Positions 7,594 through 16,480 of a stretch of DNA of 64,000 bases are shown here, one piece after another. The position numbers and the translations under genes are program-made. The notes beneath the pieces were generated by a model. That model was not told the DNA's origin. It did no database searches and saw only the letters and a list, made by a program, of their open reading frames with translations. The stretch is from [Clostridium] citroniae WAL-17108 (GTDB taxonomy: Bacteria; Bacillota; Clostridia; Lachnospirales; Lachnospiraceae), in assembly GCF_000233455.1 (NCBI RefSeq), contig NZ_JH376421.1:578073-642072 (forward strand). Reading direction: 5' to 3'. Position 1 is the first letter of the stretch. Every line of letters starts with the position of its first letter.

Positions 7594-9306
7594 TCAGTCT
7601 CCCGGCAGCCGGGCGTTCAGTTTCCGGTACAGGCAGTCCAGACGGTCCGGGTCCAGCAGGGTGTAGATCACATGGGGTTCATAATCCGTTTCCCGGAAAA
7701 GCTGTGTAAATTCCCCTTTCATCCGGCTTACGGCCAAAAGAGCCTGCCTGGCCCCTTCCAGGGCGCTCTGCCAAAACTCTTTATCCTGTTCTTCTGTCTC
7801 CGTCACATAGCGGGTCAGCAGGATCGCCTCCGTCCCGCAACGGTACATGTCCACATACCGGGCATTAAGCGCCAGACGCTCCTGAAACCATTTCACCTTA
7901 TCCTGACTCAGCCCCTCCGGGTATTCCCCCGCCTCCTCGCAGAGGGCGCTGATCTTTTTAAATGCCTCCTCCTTTTCCCGGATCGCAGGCTCCAGGGATG
8001 ACCTTCTGGGAGAAACACAATCCTGTTTTTGGGGGTCCCAGTCCTTTAAAGAGTTCTTTTCCTCCGAGAGCCATACCGCGTGCTCCAAAGAAATGGGAAG
8101 CACGCTGGAATCCGAGAATACACAGTCATTTACAAACACGGTCCCGGCTGTAATCTCCCATGTTTTCTTCATGATATTGCCGAACCATTTTGCCTGACGG
8201 CTGATACATCCAGTATCCTCTGACCATCCTTCCTCCAGAAGGAATCTGCGGTATATTTCCTGGTCCGGGGTATCCAGATCCCTGGTAAGGGCAGCCCCCG
8301 CATAAACATTGATCTTGTTGGGTGTAAAAAAGGAGGAATGTCCGTCCAGGCTTTCCCAGTCCAGGCGGAAAACTGCCCCTGATGCTCCCTTCTGCCTGGC
8401 GTCTGACAGTCTGCGCCGGTAGTCCTCTGTCAGGTCCGCGATCCCCACGCCCCATCCGAAATACTGTCCCATGGTATCAAACTCAATCCACTGCTCATGG
8501 TCTCCCACATGACCGATCCTGGGATTTGCCGGAAATGTGGGATAGTAATCATGGGGCGTATTCTTCAGGGAAATGATCACATCCGGCGGCAATTCCTCCA
8601 TCACTGCGGATATCTCCTTCTGGGAAGCGGAATCAAACACAAAGTCACGCACGATCAGTTTTCTGCCAGCCTGGCGGATGGGTTCATACATGGATGTCAG
8701 TACCATCCGGTACCAGTCCTCCCTGGCGGCGGACTTACACCTGCCGCAGGTACAGCGGTTGGACTTGATGGAAACACGGCTCTCCCCTGTGGCCGGTGAG
8801 GTGATGACCCCCGCCACCTGGGGAAACTCCCGGAAAAACTCCCTGTATTTGACTCCTAAGAACTCCTGCCAGAAGGGGTCCGTGGCACACACATGACCGT
8901 CATGGACCAGGTGCGGGTAAAATTCCAGGATAATATCAGGGAAATACAATTCCTTGTTCTCAATATAGACCTGGATTCCCCTTCTGCCCGCCTCTTCCAG
9001 TACTCTTTTTAAAAAGGACCTTCTCTGGTAGGGGCAGGAGCGCCGCGTAGGTGTATACTGGTACAGCTTCCTGAAGATCTGGCTGTAGATATCAAATATG
9101 GAAGAATCACCCTCCTGTTCCTTATACCCGAAATAGGCTCCCGGGTATACGATCAGGTCCACAAAATCATTCCGGTGGAGTACCAGCGTGTTCATACCGT
9201 GCTTTTCAATAAAATCCAGGGCCTTGACCACCCACGGATAGTCCCAGGCATACAGGCTGTGCAGTTCCAGCCCCCGCACTTCAAAGTCCGCTTTTGCTTG
9301 GTCCAT
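7594..9306 (-). CDS. GH67-like putative alpha-glucuronidase-family protein, paralogue A
   Basis: A 570-residue cytoplasmic protein without signal peptide, last gene of the operon. It is the most diverged of three paralogues. The core shows a TIM-barrel layout resembling GH67: a conserved TGES (candidate acid E175), a Cys cluster RCTCGRC (185-190), LIVRDF (218-222), SLKNTPHDYYPTFP (candidate D253) and EQWIEFDTMGQYFGWG (candidate E275), then a GASGAVFRLDWES segment. The order and spacing parallel the acid and the Asp/Glu water-activating pair of GH67 alpha-glucuronidases. Substrate unknown; a glycoside of a uronic or similar acid sugar is inferred from the co-transcribed carboxylate transporter. 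Confidence 0.65.
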   Translation of the reverse strand: MDQAKADFEVRGLELHSLYAWDYPWVVKALDFIEKHGMNTLVLHRNDFVDLIVYPGAYFGYKEQEGDSSIFDIYSQIFRKLYQYTPTRRSCPYQRRSFLKRVLEEAGRRGIQVYIENKELYFPDIILEFYPHLVHDGHVCATDPFWQEFLGVKYREFFREFPQVAGVITSPATGESRVSIKSNRCTCGRCKSAAREDWYRMVLTSMYEPIRQAGRKLIVRDFVFDSASQKEISAVMEELPPDVIISLKNTPHDYYPTFPANPRIGHVGDHEQWIEFDTMGQYFGWGVGIADLTEDYRRRLSDARQKGASGAVFRLDWESLDGHSSFFTPNKINVYAGAALTRDLDTPDQEIYRRFLLEEGWSEDTGCISRQAKWFGNIMKKTWEITAGTVFVNDCVFSDSSVLPISLEHAVWLSEEKNSLKDWDPQKQDCVSPRRSSLEPAIREKEEAFKKISALCEEAGEYPEGLSQDKVKWFQERLALNARYVDMYRCGTEAILLTRYVTETEEQDKEFWQSALEGARQALLAVSRMKGEFTQLFRETDYEPHVIYTLLDPDRLDCLYRKLNARLPGD

Positions 9307-9338
9307 GATTTTCCTCCCTTCCCTGCCGTCTGTCTTTG

Positions 9339-11006
9339 TCAGATTGCGTCCAATACCCTGCTGACATCTGCTTTAAAGCGGATCAGCCGGTCTCCGTCCA
9401 GCATATATTCCACCACATGGGAATATCCCTTGTTTCTCACCAGGCTGTCATAGCGGGACGCCAGTTCTTCATACCCCGCCAGTGTCTCCCTCGCCTTCTG
9501 TACATCCCCGGGATCCTGTGAGATCTCCGCTTTCTTTGTATAGACCGTGGAAATGAGTTCCAGGCGAAAGCCCTCAATATAAGCCGGAAATCCCTCTGCC
9601 ACAAATTCAAGATATGTCTTTACATTGTGGTTGACATCCGGGCTTGCGGCGGCGATCATGTCCCTCAGCTTCCGGGCCATGGCCAAAGCCTCATCCTTTT
9701 CCGCTATCATGACCGGAATATTCTCCCCGGTTGGTTCCACCCGCTTGGATGCATTAGGTTCCCACTGGTCCCGGCTGTGGAACACGGTCATAATATTGTA
9801 GGTCAGGTCGTACCGGTCAAAGATCTGGCAGTTCCTGTTAAACACATGGCCCCGCACATGGATCCCCTTTTCAAGGATCTTCCAGCACAGCTGCATCATT
9901 TCCCGGAACAGTTCCCGGTCCTTACCTTCCGTTATCTTACAGGGGATTTGGCTGTAGCTGTCCGGGATCAACGGGGACACCAGCCCATGATCAAACCATG
10001 CATCATAGACCGCATCCATGTCCGTGTTCACATCAAAGGAAATCATGGCGCCTGCAATCAGGTTTAACATATTAAAACCGCAGAACACACTGGACTGGGT
10101 CATATTTTCCCAGTCAGTCCTGAGCATGATTCCGGTTGCCCCCTTATCCAGGTACCGCTGCATCCTTCCTCTCATATCCTCCGATACGCTGCAGGGAAAT
10201 ACTCCCAGGCCAAAGAACTGTCCCCAGGTATCAAACTCCACCCACTGGTTCAGCTTTCCGCAGTTTCCAATGGCAGGATTGTCCGGGAACACCGGATAAT
10301 AATCATGGGGAACCTTTTTCATGGACATGGTGATGTTGTCGGACACGCTGCCCGCCGCATCCACCATGGCGTACTGGTGGGCCTTGGTATAAGAAAAATC
10401 CCTGACAATCAGCTTCTTTCCGGCCCCGTCAACGGCCCGGTGCATGGCTGCCAGCAGACTGCGGTACCATTCATCCACATCATAGTCCCTGCAGCGCTGG
10501 CAGGTACAGCGGTTGGCTGCAAAGGACACCATGCTCTCCCTTGTTCCGGGGCTGACAATGATGCCTGCCACATCCGGAAACATTGCAAAGAACTCCCGGT
10601 ATTTTTCCTCCAGGAACTCCCACCAAAACGGATCCGTGGCGCACAGTGCGCCGTTCTCTCCCCGCAGCTGGGGATATTTTGTGATCAGGTCATTGTGAAA
10701 ATAGATTTCCTTTACTTCCCCGTAAAATTCCAGCCCATTTTCCCGGCACTTGTCCAAGACCGAACGCAGATAATAGCGGTAATTCTTAGTGACGCTGTTC
10801 CTGACCGGATTAAAACTCAGCAGCTCGTCCTTATCAAAATATTTATCCGGAAACACCACCTTGTCAATAAGCTCATTGCAGTGGAAGATAATTCCCGTAA
10901 GATTGCAGCTCTTTGCAAACCGGATCGCCCGGTCCACATGAAAGGTGTTCCACATATTGATCCCATGGATCTCCAACAGCCTGTCTTTGTAACTTGGTAC
11001 ACTCAT
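9339..11006 (-). CDS. GH67-like putative alpha-glucuronidase-family protein, paralogue B
   Basis: A 555-residue cytoplasmic protein, clearly closer to paralogue C than to A. Candidate catalytic residues by GH67 analogy are E157 (SPGTRES), D235 (KKVPHDYYP) and E257 (NQWVEFDT). The metal-like Cys motif is RCTCQRC (166-172). A GATGIMLRTDWEN block near 300 and a DVNTDMDAVYDAW block near 340 also match the GH67 order (GI......EN.T, D.N.D....Y..W). It starts 5 bp upstream of C's neighbour-side border, showing tight operon packing. Substrate specificity cannot be read from sequence. Confidence 0.68.
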   Translation of the reverse strand: MSVPSYKDRLLEIHGINMWNTFHVDRAIRFAKSCNLTGIIFHCNELIDKVVFPDKYFDKDELLSFNPVRNSVTKNYRYYLRSVLDKCRENGLEFYGEVKEIYFHNDLITKYPQLRGENGALCATDPFWWEFLEEKYREFFAMFPDVAGIIVSPGTRESMVSFAANRCTCQRCRDYDVDEWYRSLLAAMHRAVDGAGKKLIVRDFSYTKAHQYAMVDAAGSVSDNITMSMKKVPHDYYPVFPDNPAIGNCGKLNQWVEFDTWGQFFGLGVFPCSVSEDMRGRMQRYLDKGATGIMLRTDWENMTQSSVFCGFNMLNLIAGAMISFDVNTDMDAVYDAWFDHGLVSPLIPDSYSQIPCKITEGKDRELFREMMQLCWKILEKGIHVRGHVFNRNCQIFDRYDLTYNIMTVFHSRDQWEPNASKRVEPTGENIPVMIAEKDEALAMARKLRDMIAAASPDVNHNVKTYLEFVAEGFPAYIEGFRLELISTVYTKKAEISQDPGDVQKARETLAGYEELASRYDSLVRNKGYSHVVEYMLDGDRLIRFKADVSRVLDAI

Positions 11007-11011
11007 TTCCT

Positions 11012-12691
11012 TCAGCCTCCCAACTCATCCAGTGTCCTGGAGCAGTCCTCTTTGAACCGCCTTATCCGCTCCGGATCCATCACATATTCCACATTGTTGG
11101 AGTAACCCCTGCCGGACACCACTGCGGCCAGGCGGTCCGCCAGCCCGTCATATTCTGCCAGGGTCTCTCCTGCGCTCCTTCGATCCTCCGCGCTGCAGCT
11201 TTGCTCCGCCTTCCTGATCCAGGCAGCGGTACGGATCTGGGCATCGAAGATCTCCACATAGACCTCATATACATCCAATACAAAGTTCAGGTACTTTTCA
11301 ATGTCTGCGCTGACCCCCAGGGCTTCCGGTTTCAGCCAGTTCCTTAAGTCCGCGGCCATCTGACGCGCCTCTTGCTTTTCCCGGAACATGATCTCCATAT
11401 GATCCCCCACGGGCTGCACCTTTTCTGAAGCCCCAGCATCCCAGTGATCCCGCGTATGCTGCACGGTCATAATAAAATAGGTGAGGAAATACCGGTCAAA
11501 CATCTGGGCATTCCGGTTAAACACATGGCCACGCACATACAAGGTTTTCTCCAGGATCTTCCATGAATCCTTCATCAGCCTCTTAAAAACGTCAAATGCC
11601 TGGGGTGCTTTGGGCACACAGGGCTCCTGGGGACAGGAATCGTATTCCAGGGGGCTGACCAGGCCAAACCGCAGCCATTCCCTGTAGGCGTCATCCAGAT
11701 CCATATTTACGTCAGCCCCCAGCATTGCTCCGGCAATGAGATTAAAGATATTAAAGGAATTAAAGGTGCTTCCCTGAAGCAGACGCTCCCAATCCGTCCG
11801 GAGCATGATCCCGCTGGCCCCCTTTTCCAGGTAACGCTGCAGCCGTCCCTGCATATCTTCCGCCACGCTGCACGGAATGATCCCCAGACCAAAGTACTGT
11901 CCCCAGGTATCAAATTCGATCCACTGCTCCAGGTTCCCGCAGTTGCCCACAGAGGGGTTGTCCGGGAATGTGGGATAGTAGTCGTGAGGCGTTTTCTTTA
12001 ACGCCATAATGATCTTTTCAGATACATCCCTGGCCGCGTCCACCATTGCATACTGGTGGTCTGCCGTGTAGGAGAAGTCCCTGACGATCAGCTTTTTACC
12101 GGCAGCATCCAGGGGCTTAAACATGGCTGTGATCAGTTTCCTGTACCACAGATTCATGTCGCAGCACCGGCAGCGCTCACACTCGCACTTGTTGGCAGCC
12201 AGGGATACCATGCTCTCCCTGGTTCCTGCGCTGACAATGATCCCCGACACCTTTGGAAACCTTTGGACAAATTCACGGATTTTTTCTTCCAAAAATTCCC
12301 ACCAAAATGGTTCCGTTGGGCAGACCGCCCCGTTTTCCTTTCTCAGATAAGGAAATTCCTGAAGGATCTCATGGGGATAATAGATTTCCTTTACCTCCAC
12401 ATAAAACTCAAGCCCGGCAGCCGTGATCTTGTCAATTACATTTCCCAGGTAATACTTGTGGTTCTTTGTGTCTCCATCCCTGTTATTGTAGGAAAGCAGG
12501 GACACATTGGGCGGAAAATATTTATCAGGCTTAATGGCATGGTCGATTATGTCATTGCAGTGGAAAATAATACCGGTCAGATTAAACTTCTTGGCAAACT
12601 CAATGGCCCTCTCCACATGGTATCCGTTCCACATATTAGTTCCGTGGATCTCCAACAGCCTGTCCTTATAGTCTGGTTGTCTCATTTTCAT
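11012..12691 (-). CDS. GH67-like putative alpha-glucuronidase-family protein, paralogue C
   Basis: A 559-residue protein, first of the three glycosidase-like genes. Candidate acid E159 (SAGTRES), D237 (KKTPHDYYP) and E259 (EQWIEFDT) are conserved with A and B. The Cys cluster reads KCECERCRCC (168-177). There is no signal peptide, so any activity is intracellular on imported substrate. It follows tctC after a 104-bp gap containing a hairpin (12723-12760), a typical place to lower expression of downstream enzymes relative to a binding protein. GH67 membership is my inference from motif order. Confidence 0.68.
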   Translation of the reverse strand: MKMRQPDYKDRLLEIHGTNMWNGYHVERAIEFAKKFNLTGIIFHCNDIIDHAIKPDKYFPPNVSLLSYNNRDGDTKNHKYYLGNVIDKITAAGLEFYVEVKEIYYPHEILQEFPYLRKENGAVCPTEPFWWEFLEEKIREFVQRFPKVSGIIVSAGTRESMVSLAANKCECERCRCCDMNLWYRKLITAMFKPLDAAGKKLIVRDFSYTADHQYAMVDAARDVSEKIIMALKKTPHDYYPTFPDNPSVGNCGNLEQWIEFDTWGQYFGLGIIPCSVAEDMQGRLQRYLEKGASGIMLRTDWERLLQGSTFNSFNIFNLIAGAMLGADVNMDLDDAYREWLRFGLVSPLEYDSCPQEPCVPKAPQAFDVFKRLMKDSWKILEKTLYVRGHVFNRNAQMFDRYFLTYFIMTVQHTRDHWDAGASEKVQPVGDHMEIMFREKQEARQMAADLRNWLKPEALGVSADIEKYLNFVLDVYEVYVEIFDAQIRTAAWIRKAEQSCSAEDRRSAGETLAEYDGLADRLAAVVSGRGYSNNVEYVMDPERIRRFKEDCSRTLDELGG

Positions 12692-12722
12692 CCTTTCTGC
12701 TCTGTTAAAAAAGCCTATAAAA

Positions 12723-12760
12723 ATAGCCGGACTTCAATTTATACCTTAAAATCCGGCTAT
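12723..12760 (-). terminator. Intercistronic stem-loop after the TctC gene
   Basis: ATAGCCGGA (12723-12731) and TCCGGCTAT (12752-12760) are perfect inverted repeats with a 20-base loop. On the minus strand the stem is followed by TTTTTATAGG, so it can act as a partial terminator or as mRNA protection for tctC. Confidence 0.6.
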
Positions 12761-12795
12761 ATTCAGAATCAGTCAGTAGTTGTTTTCCTGCCCTG

Positions 12796-13878
12796 TTATT
12801 CGGTCAAACGGTCTCCCAGCTCCTCAAATGCGCTCTTATACATGTCAACTGAATCTGTCCATGTCTTTCCAAACTCCTCATGATCCTGGAAAGCCACGGT
12901 AAATCCATAGCTCTCAATGGCTGCTTTTACTTCCGGCACTTCGAGACAGGCGCGGTAGCAATCCTCATAATATTTGATCACTTCATCGGACACGCCCTTG
13001 GGAGCCGCATAGCCATGGAAGAAGCCGTTGGTCAGCCACTCATACCCCTGCTCCTTGGATGTGGGCACATCTTTGTAGATGTCACTTGTAAGGCGGTTTG
13101 GATCCAAAACAGCGATGGGCCTTAAATCGCCGGATTTTACATATTCCTGACCATCGGAGGGAGCCTGTACGGTTACTTCCGCATGTCCGCCAAGCAGGGC
13201 TGCAATGGAGGAGGCCCCACCGTCATAAATGACTGCCGAGATGTCGCCGCCATTCTTAAATGCAAAATATTCCAGTTCCCAGTGGGTCTGTCCGCCCCTG
13301 TTATTGCAGGCCATTACCACGTCCCGGCTGAGGATGGCATCTTTTAGATCGTCCAGGTTCTGGATATCGCTGTCCTTGGCCACATAGACCACGTAGGGAG
13401 CATAGCCGATCTGGCACAGAGGCTGCAGCTCCTCATAATACTGGTACGGGGTCTCCGCGGTAAGGCAGTTTACCACAACCGCTGAGTTGGTGTTGCCGAT
13501 GGTCAGCCCGTCCGGTTTTGCATTGATCAGCTCCGTAAAACCAATAGCACAGCCGCCGCCGCTGATATTGTTGATCACCAGAGGTGTGGCAAAGCAGGAA
13601 CCCCCTTCATTGGCAAAGGTCCTGGCCAGCAGGTCCGAGCTTCCGCCCGGTCCATAAGCTACTATGACCGATACGTCCTTATTCGGTTTCCACCCCTCCG
13701 CTTCCGGGGCCTTCTCCGTCTGTCCTCCTCCTGCCGCCTCTGTTGCCTGTGCACCACCGGGCGCCTCTGTAGTGGCCGCTGCTGTCTCGGTTTTGGATGA
13801 GCTGCCGCAGGCACCCATGGTCATGGTCATTGCCGCCGCGAGAACCGTTACCATTGCTTTTCTTAAGTTCTTTTTCAT
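12796..13878 (-). CDS. Tripartite tricarboxylate transporter substrate-binding lipoprotein (TctC/Bug family)
   Basis: A 360-residue extracytoplasmic solute receptor. The N-terminus is a lipoprotein signal (KKNLRK, then VTVLAAAMTMTMGAC with lipobox Cys near 24) and an Ala/Thr/Glu-rich linker to about 60. The mature part has the Bug-family pattern VSVIVAYGPGGSSDLLAR at its start and NNISGGGCAIGF, PDGLTIGNTNS and DGGASSIAALLGGHAEV further in. Bug proteins bind carboxylated ligands. It pairs with TctA and TctB upstream in the operon. The ligand is not predictable; co-transcription with GH67-like enzymes favours a uronate-type conjugate. Confidence 0.92.
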   Translation of the reverse strand: MKKNLRKAMVTVLAAAMTMTMGACGSSSKTETAAATTEAPGGAQATEAAGGGQTEKAPEAEGWKPNKDVSVIVAYGPGGSSDLLARTFANEGGSCFATPLVINNISGGGCAIGFTELINAKPDGLTIGNTNSAVVVNCLTAETPYQYYEELQPLCQIGYAPYVVYVAKDSDIQNLDDLKDAILSRDVVMACNNRGGQTHWELEYFAFKNGGDISAVIYDGGASSIAALLGGHAEVTVQAPSDGQEYVKSGDLRPIAVLDPNRLTSDIYKDVPTSKEQGYEWLTNGFFHGYAAPKGVSDEVIKYYEDCYRACLEVPEVKAAIESYGFTVAFQDHEEFGKTWTDSVDMYKSAFEELGDRLTE

Positions 13879-13911
13879 TGAATATTACCTCCTCCTAATA
13901 GTTTACAAGTT

Positions 13912-15435
13912 TTAAGCTTCCCCCTGATTTGCTGCCTTTTGTTTCCCGAAAAACTGTATCAGGCTTTTTGCAGTTGAGTAGACCAGCGCGATCATGGCAA
14001 TGGAAAGGATCGCCGCCGCGATAGGACGGTCCATCAGCGCTGCCAGCAAATTGCCTTTATACAGCGTCATGGTGCCTAAAAATGAATTTTCCAGCGTGGG
14101 ACTCAGGAACAGCCCTACGGCCAGCGCCGCCATATTATACCCGCAGGCGCTTAAGAAAAATCCGAAGATACCGCAGATCACCATAACCCCCATATCAAAC
14201 ACGCTGTTGTTAATGGCGTAACCGCCGGCAAACGTGATAAATGTGATCAGCGGCATTAAAATGGTAAAGTCCACCTTCAGCAGGCTTGCCCAGATCCCTA
14301 CCAACGGCAGGTTGATAATCAGCAGCACGATATTGCCGATGAACATACTGGCGATCAGCCCCCAGAACAGATCCGGATGTTCTGAGATAAACATGGGGCC
14401 TGGTGTGATCCCATGTACGATAAAAGCACTCATTAAAAGCGCCATGGAACTGGTGAATGGAATGCCTAAACTCAGAAGGGGAACCATGCCCGCATACATT
14501 GCAGCGTTATTGGCTGCTTCCGGCGCTGCCACTCCTTCCAAAAGTCCGGTTCCAAAGGCATCCGGATGCTTGCTCAAGGAGCGCTCCATTCCATAGGCGA
14601 AAAAGGTGGCAAGGGTGGAGCCTGCTCCGGGCACCAGACCCACTCCGAATCCCATGATGCCGCATCTGCCAATGGTCTTATAGATCTGTCCGAAATCCTT
14701 CTTATTGGGAAATTGTTCCCTGAGGTTAAAATCCGCTACTTCACCCTGATTCTCAGGTATGCAGATGGCACTCATCAGTTCCGTGATCCCATACACACCC
14801 ATGATAAATGTAACAAAGCTGATACCCTTGTACAGATCCACCACACCGTATGTGAACCGCAGGGTCCCATACAGGTCATCCAGTCCCACACAGCCCAGGA
14901 TCACGCCAAGGCAGACCACGATCAGGCCTTTCAGCTGGTTTTTCCCGGATATGGTGGTGAGAAGGACCAGTCCGAACACCACAATCGCAAAAAACTCTAC
15001 CTTTCCAAAACTCAGGGCAACCCTGGCCAGGGCCGATGCCGCAAAGGTCAGGCCGATGAGGCCAATGGTTCCGCCGCAAAAGGAACTGATAGCCGCCACG
15101 CTCAGGGCTTTCCCTCCTTTTCCCTGTTTGGCCAGAGGGTGCCCGTCAAAGCAGGTCACAATGCTGGTGGCCTCGCCGGGAATATTGACCAGTATGGAGG
15201 TGATGGCGCCGCCATACTGGGAACCAAAATAGATTCCCGAGATCATGATCAGTGCGCTGAGCGGCTGCATACCAAAGGTTACAGGCAAGAGGATGGCCAC
15301 TGTTCCGGAAATCCCAAGCCCGGGCAATACCCCGATCAGCGATCCCAGGAGACAGCCGATCACCGCGCAAAAAATATTCATAAGTGTCAGACAGTCCAAA
15401 AAACCATGTCCCAGCAAACCCAATGTCTCAATCAT
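13912..15435 (-). CDS. Tripartite tricarboxylate transporter large permease TctA
   Basis: A 507-residue protein of about 11-12 membrane helices. It carries the TctA signatures GSLIGVLPGLGISGTVAILLP near the N-terminus, then IYFGSQYGGAITSILVNIPGE and a second PGAGS-type segment (GLVPGAGSTLATFFAYGMER). I start it at the ATG at 15435, behind AAGGGGGG; the longer frame has no RBS. It forms the cation-coupled channel with TctB, fed by TctC. Confidence 0.93.
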   Translation of the reverse strand: MIETLGLLGHGFLDCLTLMNIFCAVIGCLLGSLIGVLPGLGISGTVAILLPVTFGMQPLSALIMISGIYFGSQYGGAITSILVNIPGEATSIVTCFDGHPLAKQGKGGKALSVAAISSFCGGTIGLIGLTFAASALARVALSFGKVEFFAIVVFGLVLLTTISGKNQLKGLIVVCLGVILGCVGLDDLYGTLRFTYGVVDLYKGISFVTFIMGVYGITELMSAICIPENQGEVADFNLREQFPNKKDFGQIYKTIGRCGIMGFGVGLVPGAGSTLATFFAYGMERSLSKHPDAFGTGLLEGVAAPEAANNAAMYAGMVPLLSLGIPFTSSMALLMSAFIVHGITPGPMFISEHPDLFWGLIASMFIGNIVLLIINLPLVGIWASLLKVDFTILMPLITFITFAGGYAINNSVFDMGVMVICGIFGFFLSACGYNMAALAVGLFLSPTLENSFLGTMTLYKGNLLAALMDRPIAAAILSIAMIALVYSTAKSLIQFFGKQKAANQGEA

Positions 15436-15448
15436 ACCCGTCCCCCCT

Positions 15449-15913
15449 TTAGAACCACGCTGCGCCAGGCAGCGGGACATTCATGGCATATGTAAACAGA
15501 GCCCACACCAGTACACTGAAAATTCCCGAAATCACCACTGGTTTGACATATCCCTTCTGTCCTGTCAGCTTCAGCATGATCACCAGACAGATGAATGTGT
15601 CCACCGCAAATCCGATCTTCTTGATCAGGAATACGTAAGCACCGCAGAGAAGGGTGTAGTACAGCCACTTCTTCCAGTCCACCTCCGCCAGCTTCTCAGG
15701 CGTCTTGTTCTCCTTAAACAGCTCAATCACCAGATTGATCACAGAGAAGATGATCAGGCCCACCGAGAATATGGTGGGTGCGAACCCGCCCTGAGGCCTT
15801 GCAAATGAACCAAATTTCAGATCATGACGCGATGTGAAAAAAGCCGCAATTCCAAACAGCAGGAGCGCCAGGGCCACAATCTTATTCATTCTGGACAATA
15901 TTTTTTCCTTCAT
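15449..15913 (-). CDS. Tripartite tricarboxylate transporter small subunit TctB
   Basis: A 154-residue protein with four hydrophobic helices, the standard TctB size. It has the family hallmarks: a short N-terminal helix, FGSFARPQGGFAPTIFSVGL after helix 1, a polar loop (residues 67-80) and a paired C-terminal helix set. It lies 13 bp upstream of tctA, and its 5' end overlaps the YcxB-like gene by 32 bp, so the genes are translationally linked. Confidence 0.88.
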   Translation of the reverse strand: MKEKILSRMNKIVALALLLFGIAAFFTSRHDLKFGSFARPQGGFAPTIFSVGLIIFSVINLVIELFKENKTPEKLAEVDWKKWLYYTLLCGAYVFLIKKIGFAVDTFICLVIMLKLTGQKGYVKPVVISGIFSVLVWALFTYAMNVPLPGAAWF

Positions 15914-16463
15914 CTTCCTTCCCCCTTTTGTGCTTTACTTTCAGTTGTATGAACCGTTTTTTATGCTCTTGCAGAACGTTTGCCAGCAGATAGACATCGT
16001 CAAAGCTTTCCTTGTCAATGCGGATGGCCAGCAGGTTTTTAAAGACTTTATCATCAAAATACAGGATGTAGTCTTCCCCGCACCAATACTGACCGCGCAG
16101 GGCTTTATATCCCACCGTTACTTCAGGACAATTCCCCACCTTCACCAGTATATCCCTGTTCCTAAACGTTACCCACCCCCTCTGCCCTTCCAGTGACTGA
16201 AGCCCCTGTATTAATTGGGGCCTGATGGCTGCCGCGTATACCAGTAATGTTAAAAACAGGACCGATATGAGTCCGCTGAATATCATAAGCGGAGCTGCTG
16301 CTTCACTGCCCTTCATGGAGATTGCCAGGATTACTGTCATTGCCAGGGAGAAGATCAGGCTGAGGCTGATTTGTCCCAGATTCAGGATCTTTCCAAGCAG
16401 ACCATTTACCAGCCGGATATCCCTCCCGTCCATTTGGAAACCAAGTTTAATTTGTTTTTTCAT
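15882..16463 (-). CDS. YcxB-like membrane protein within the TTT operon
   Basis: A 193-residue protein beginning MKKQIKLGFQMDGRD. Two hydrophobic helices lie at about 30-80, followed by a soluble domain (VTFRNRDILVKVG, GYKALRGQYWCGEDYILYFD, AIRIDKESFDDVYLLANVL) resembling the YcxB fold. Its start is uncertain: the ATG at 16463 has only a weak SD, and a TTG at 16469 or GTG at 16484 are alternatives. It sits between the SDR gene and tctB. It may be a transporter accessory protein, but this is only positional inference. Confidence 0.6.
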   Translation of the reverse strand: MKKQIKLGFQMDGRDIRLVNGLLGKILNLGQISLSLIFSLAMTVILAISMKGSEAAAPLMIFSGLISVLFLTLLVYAAAIRPQLIQGLQSLEGQRGWVTFRNRDILVKVGNCPEVTVGYKALRGQYWCGEDYILYFDDKVFKNLLAIRIDKESFDDVYLLANVLQEHKKRFIQLKVKHKRGKEDEGKNIVQNE

Positions 16464-16480
16464 CCCCAATGTACATCCCC

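Noticed and set aside
14566..15495. A 309-codon plus-strand open frame opposite tctA
   Set aside because: It is His/Gln-rich nonsense opposite a clear TctA gene, the usual antisense artefact.
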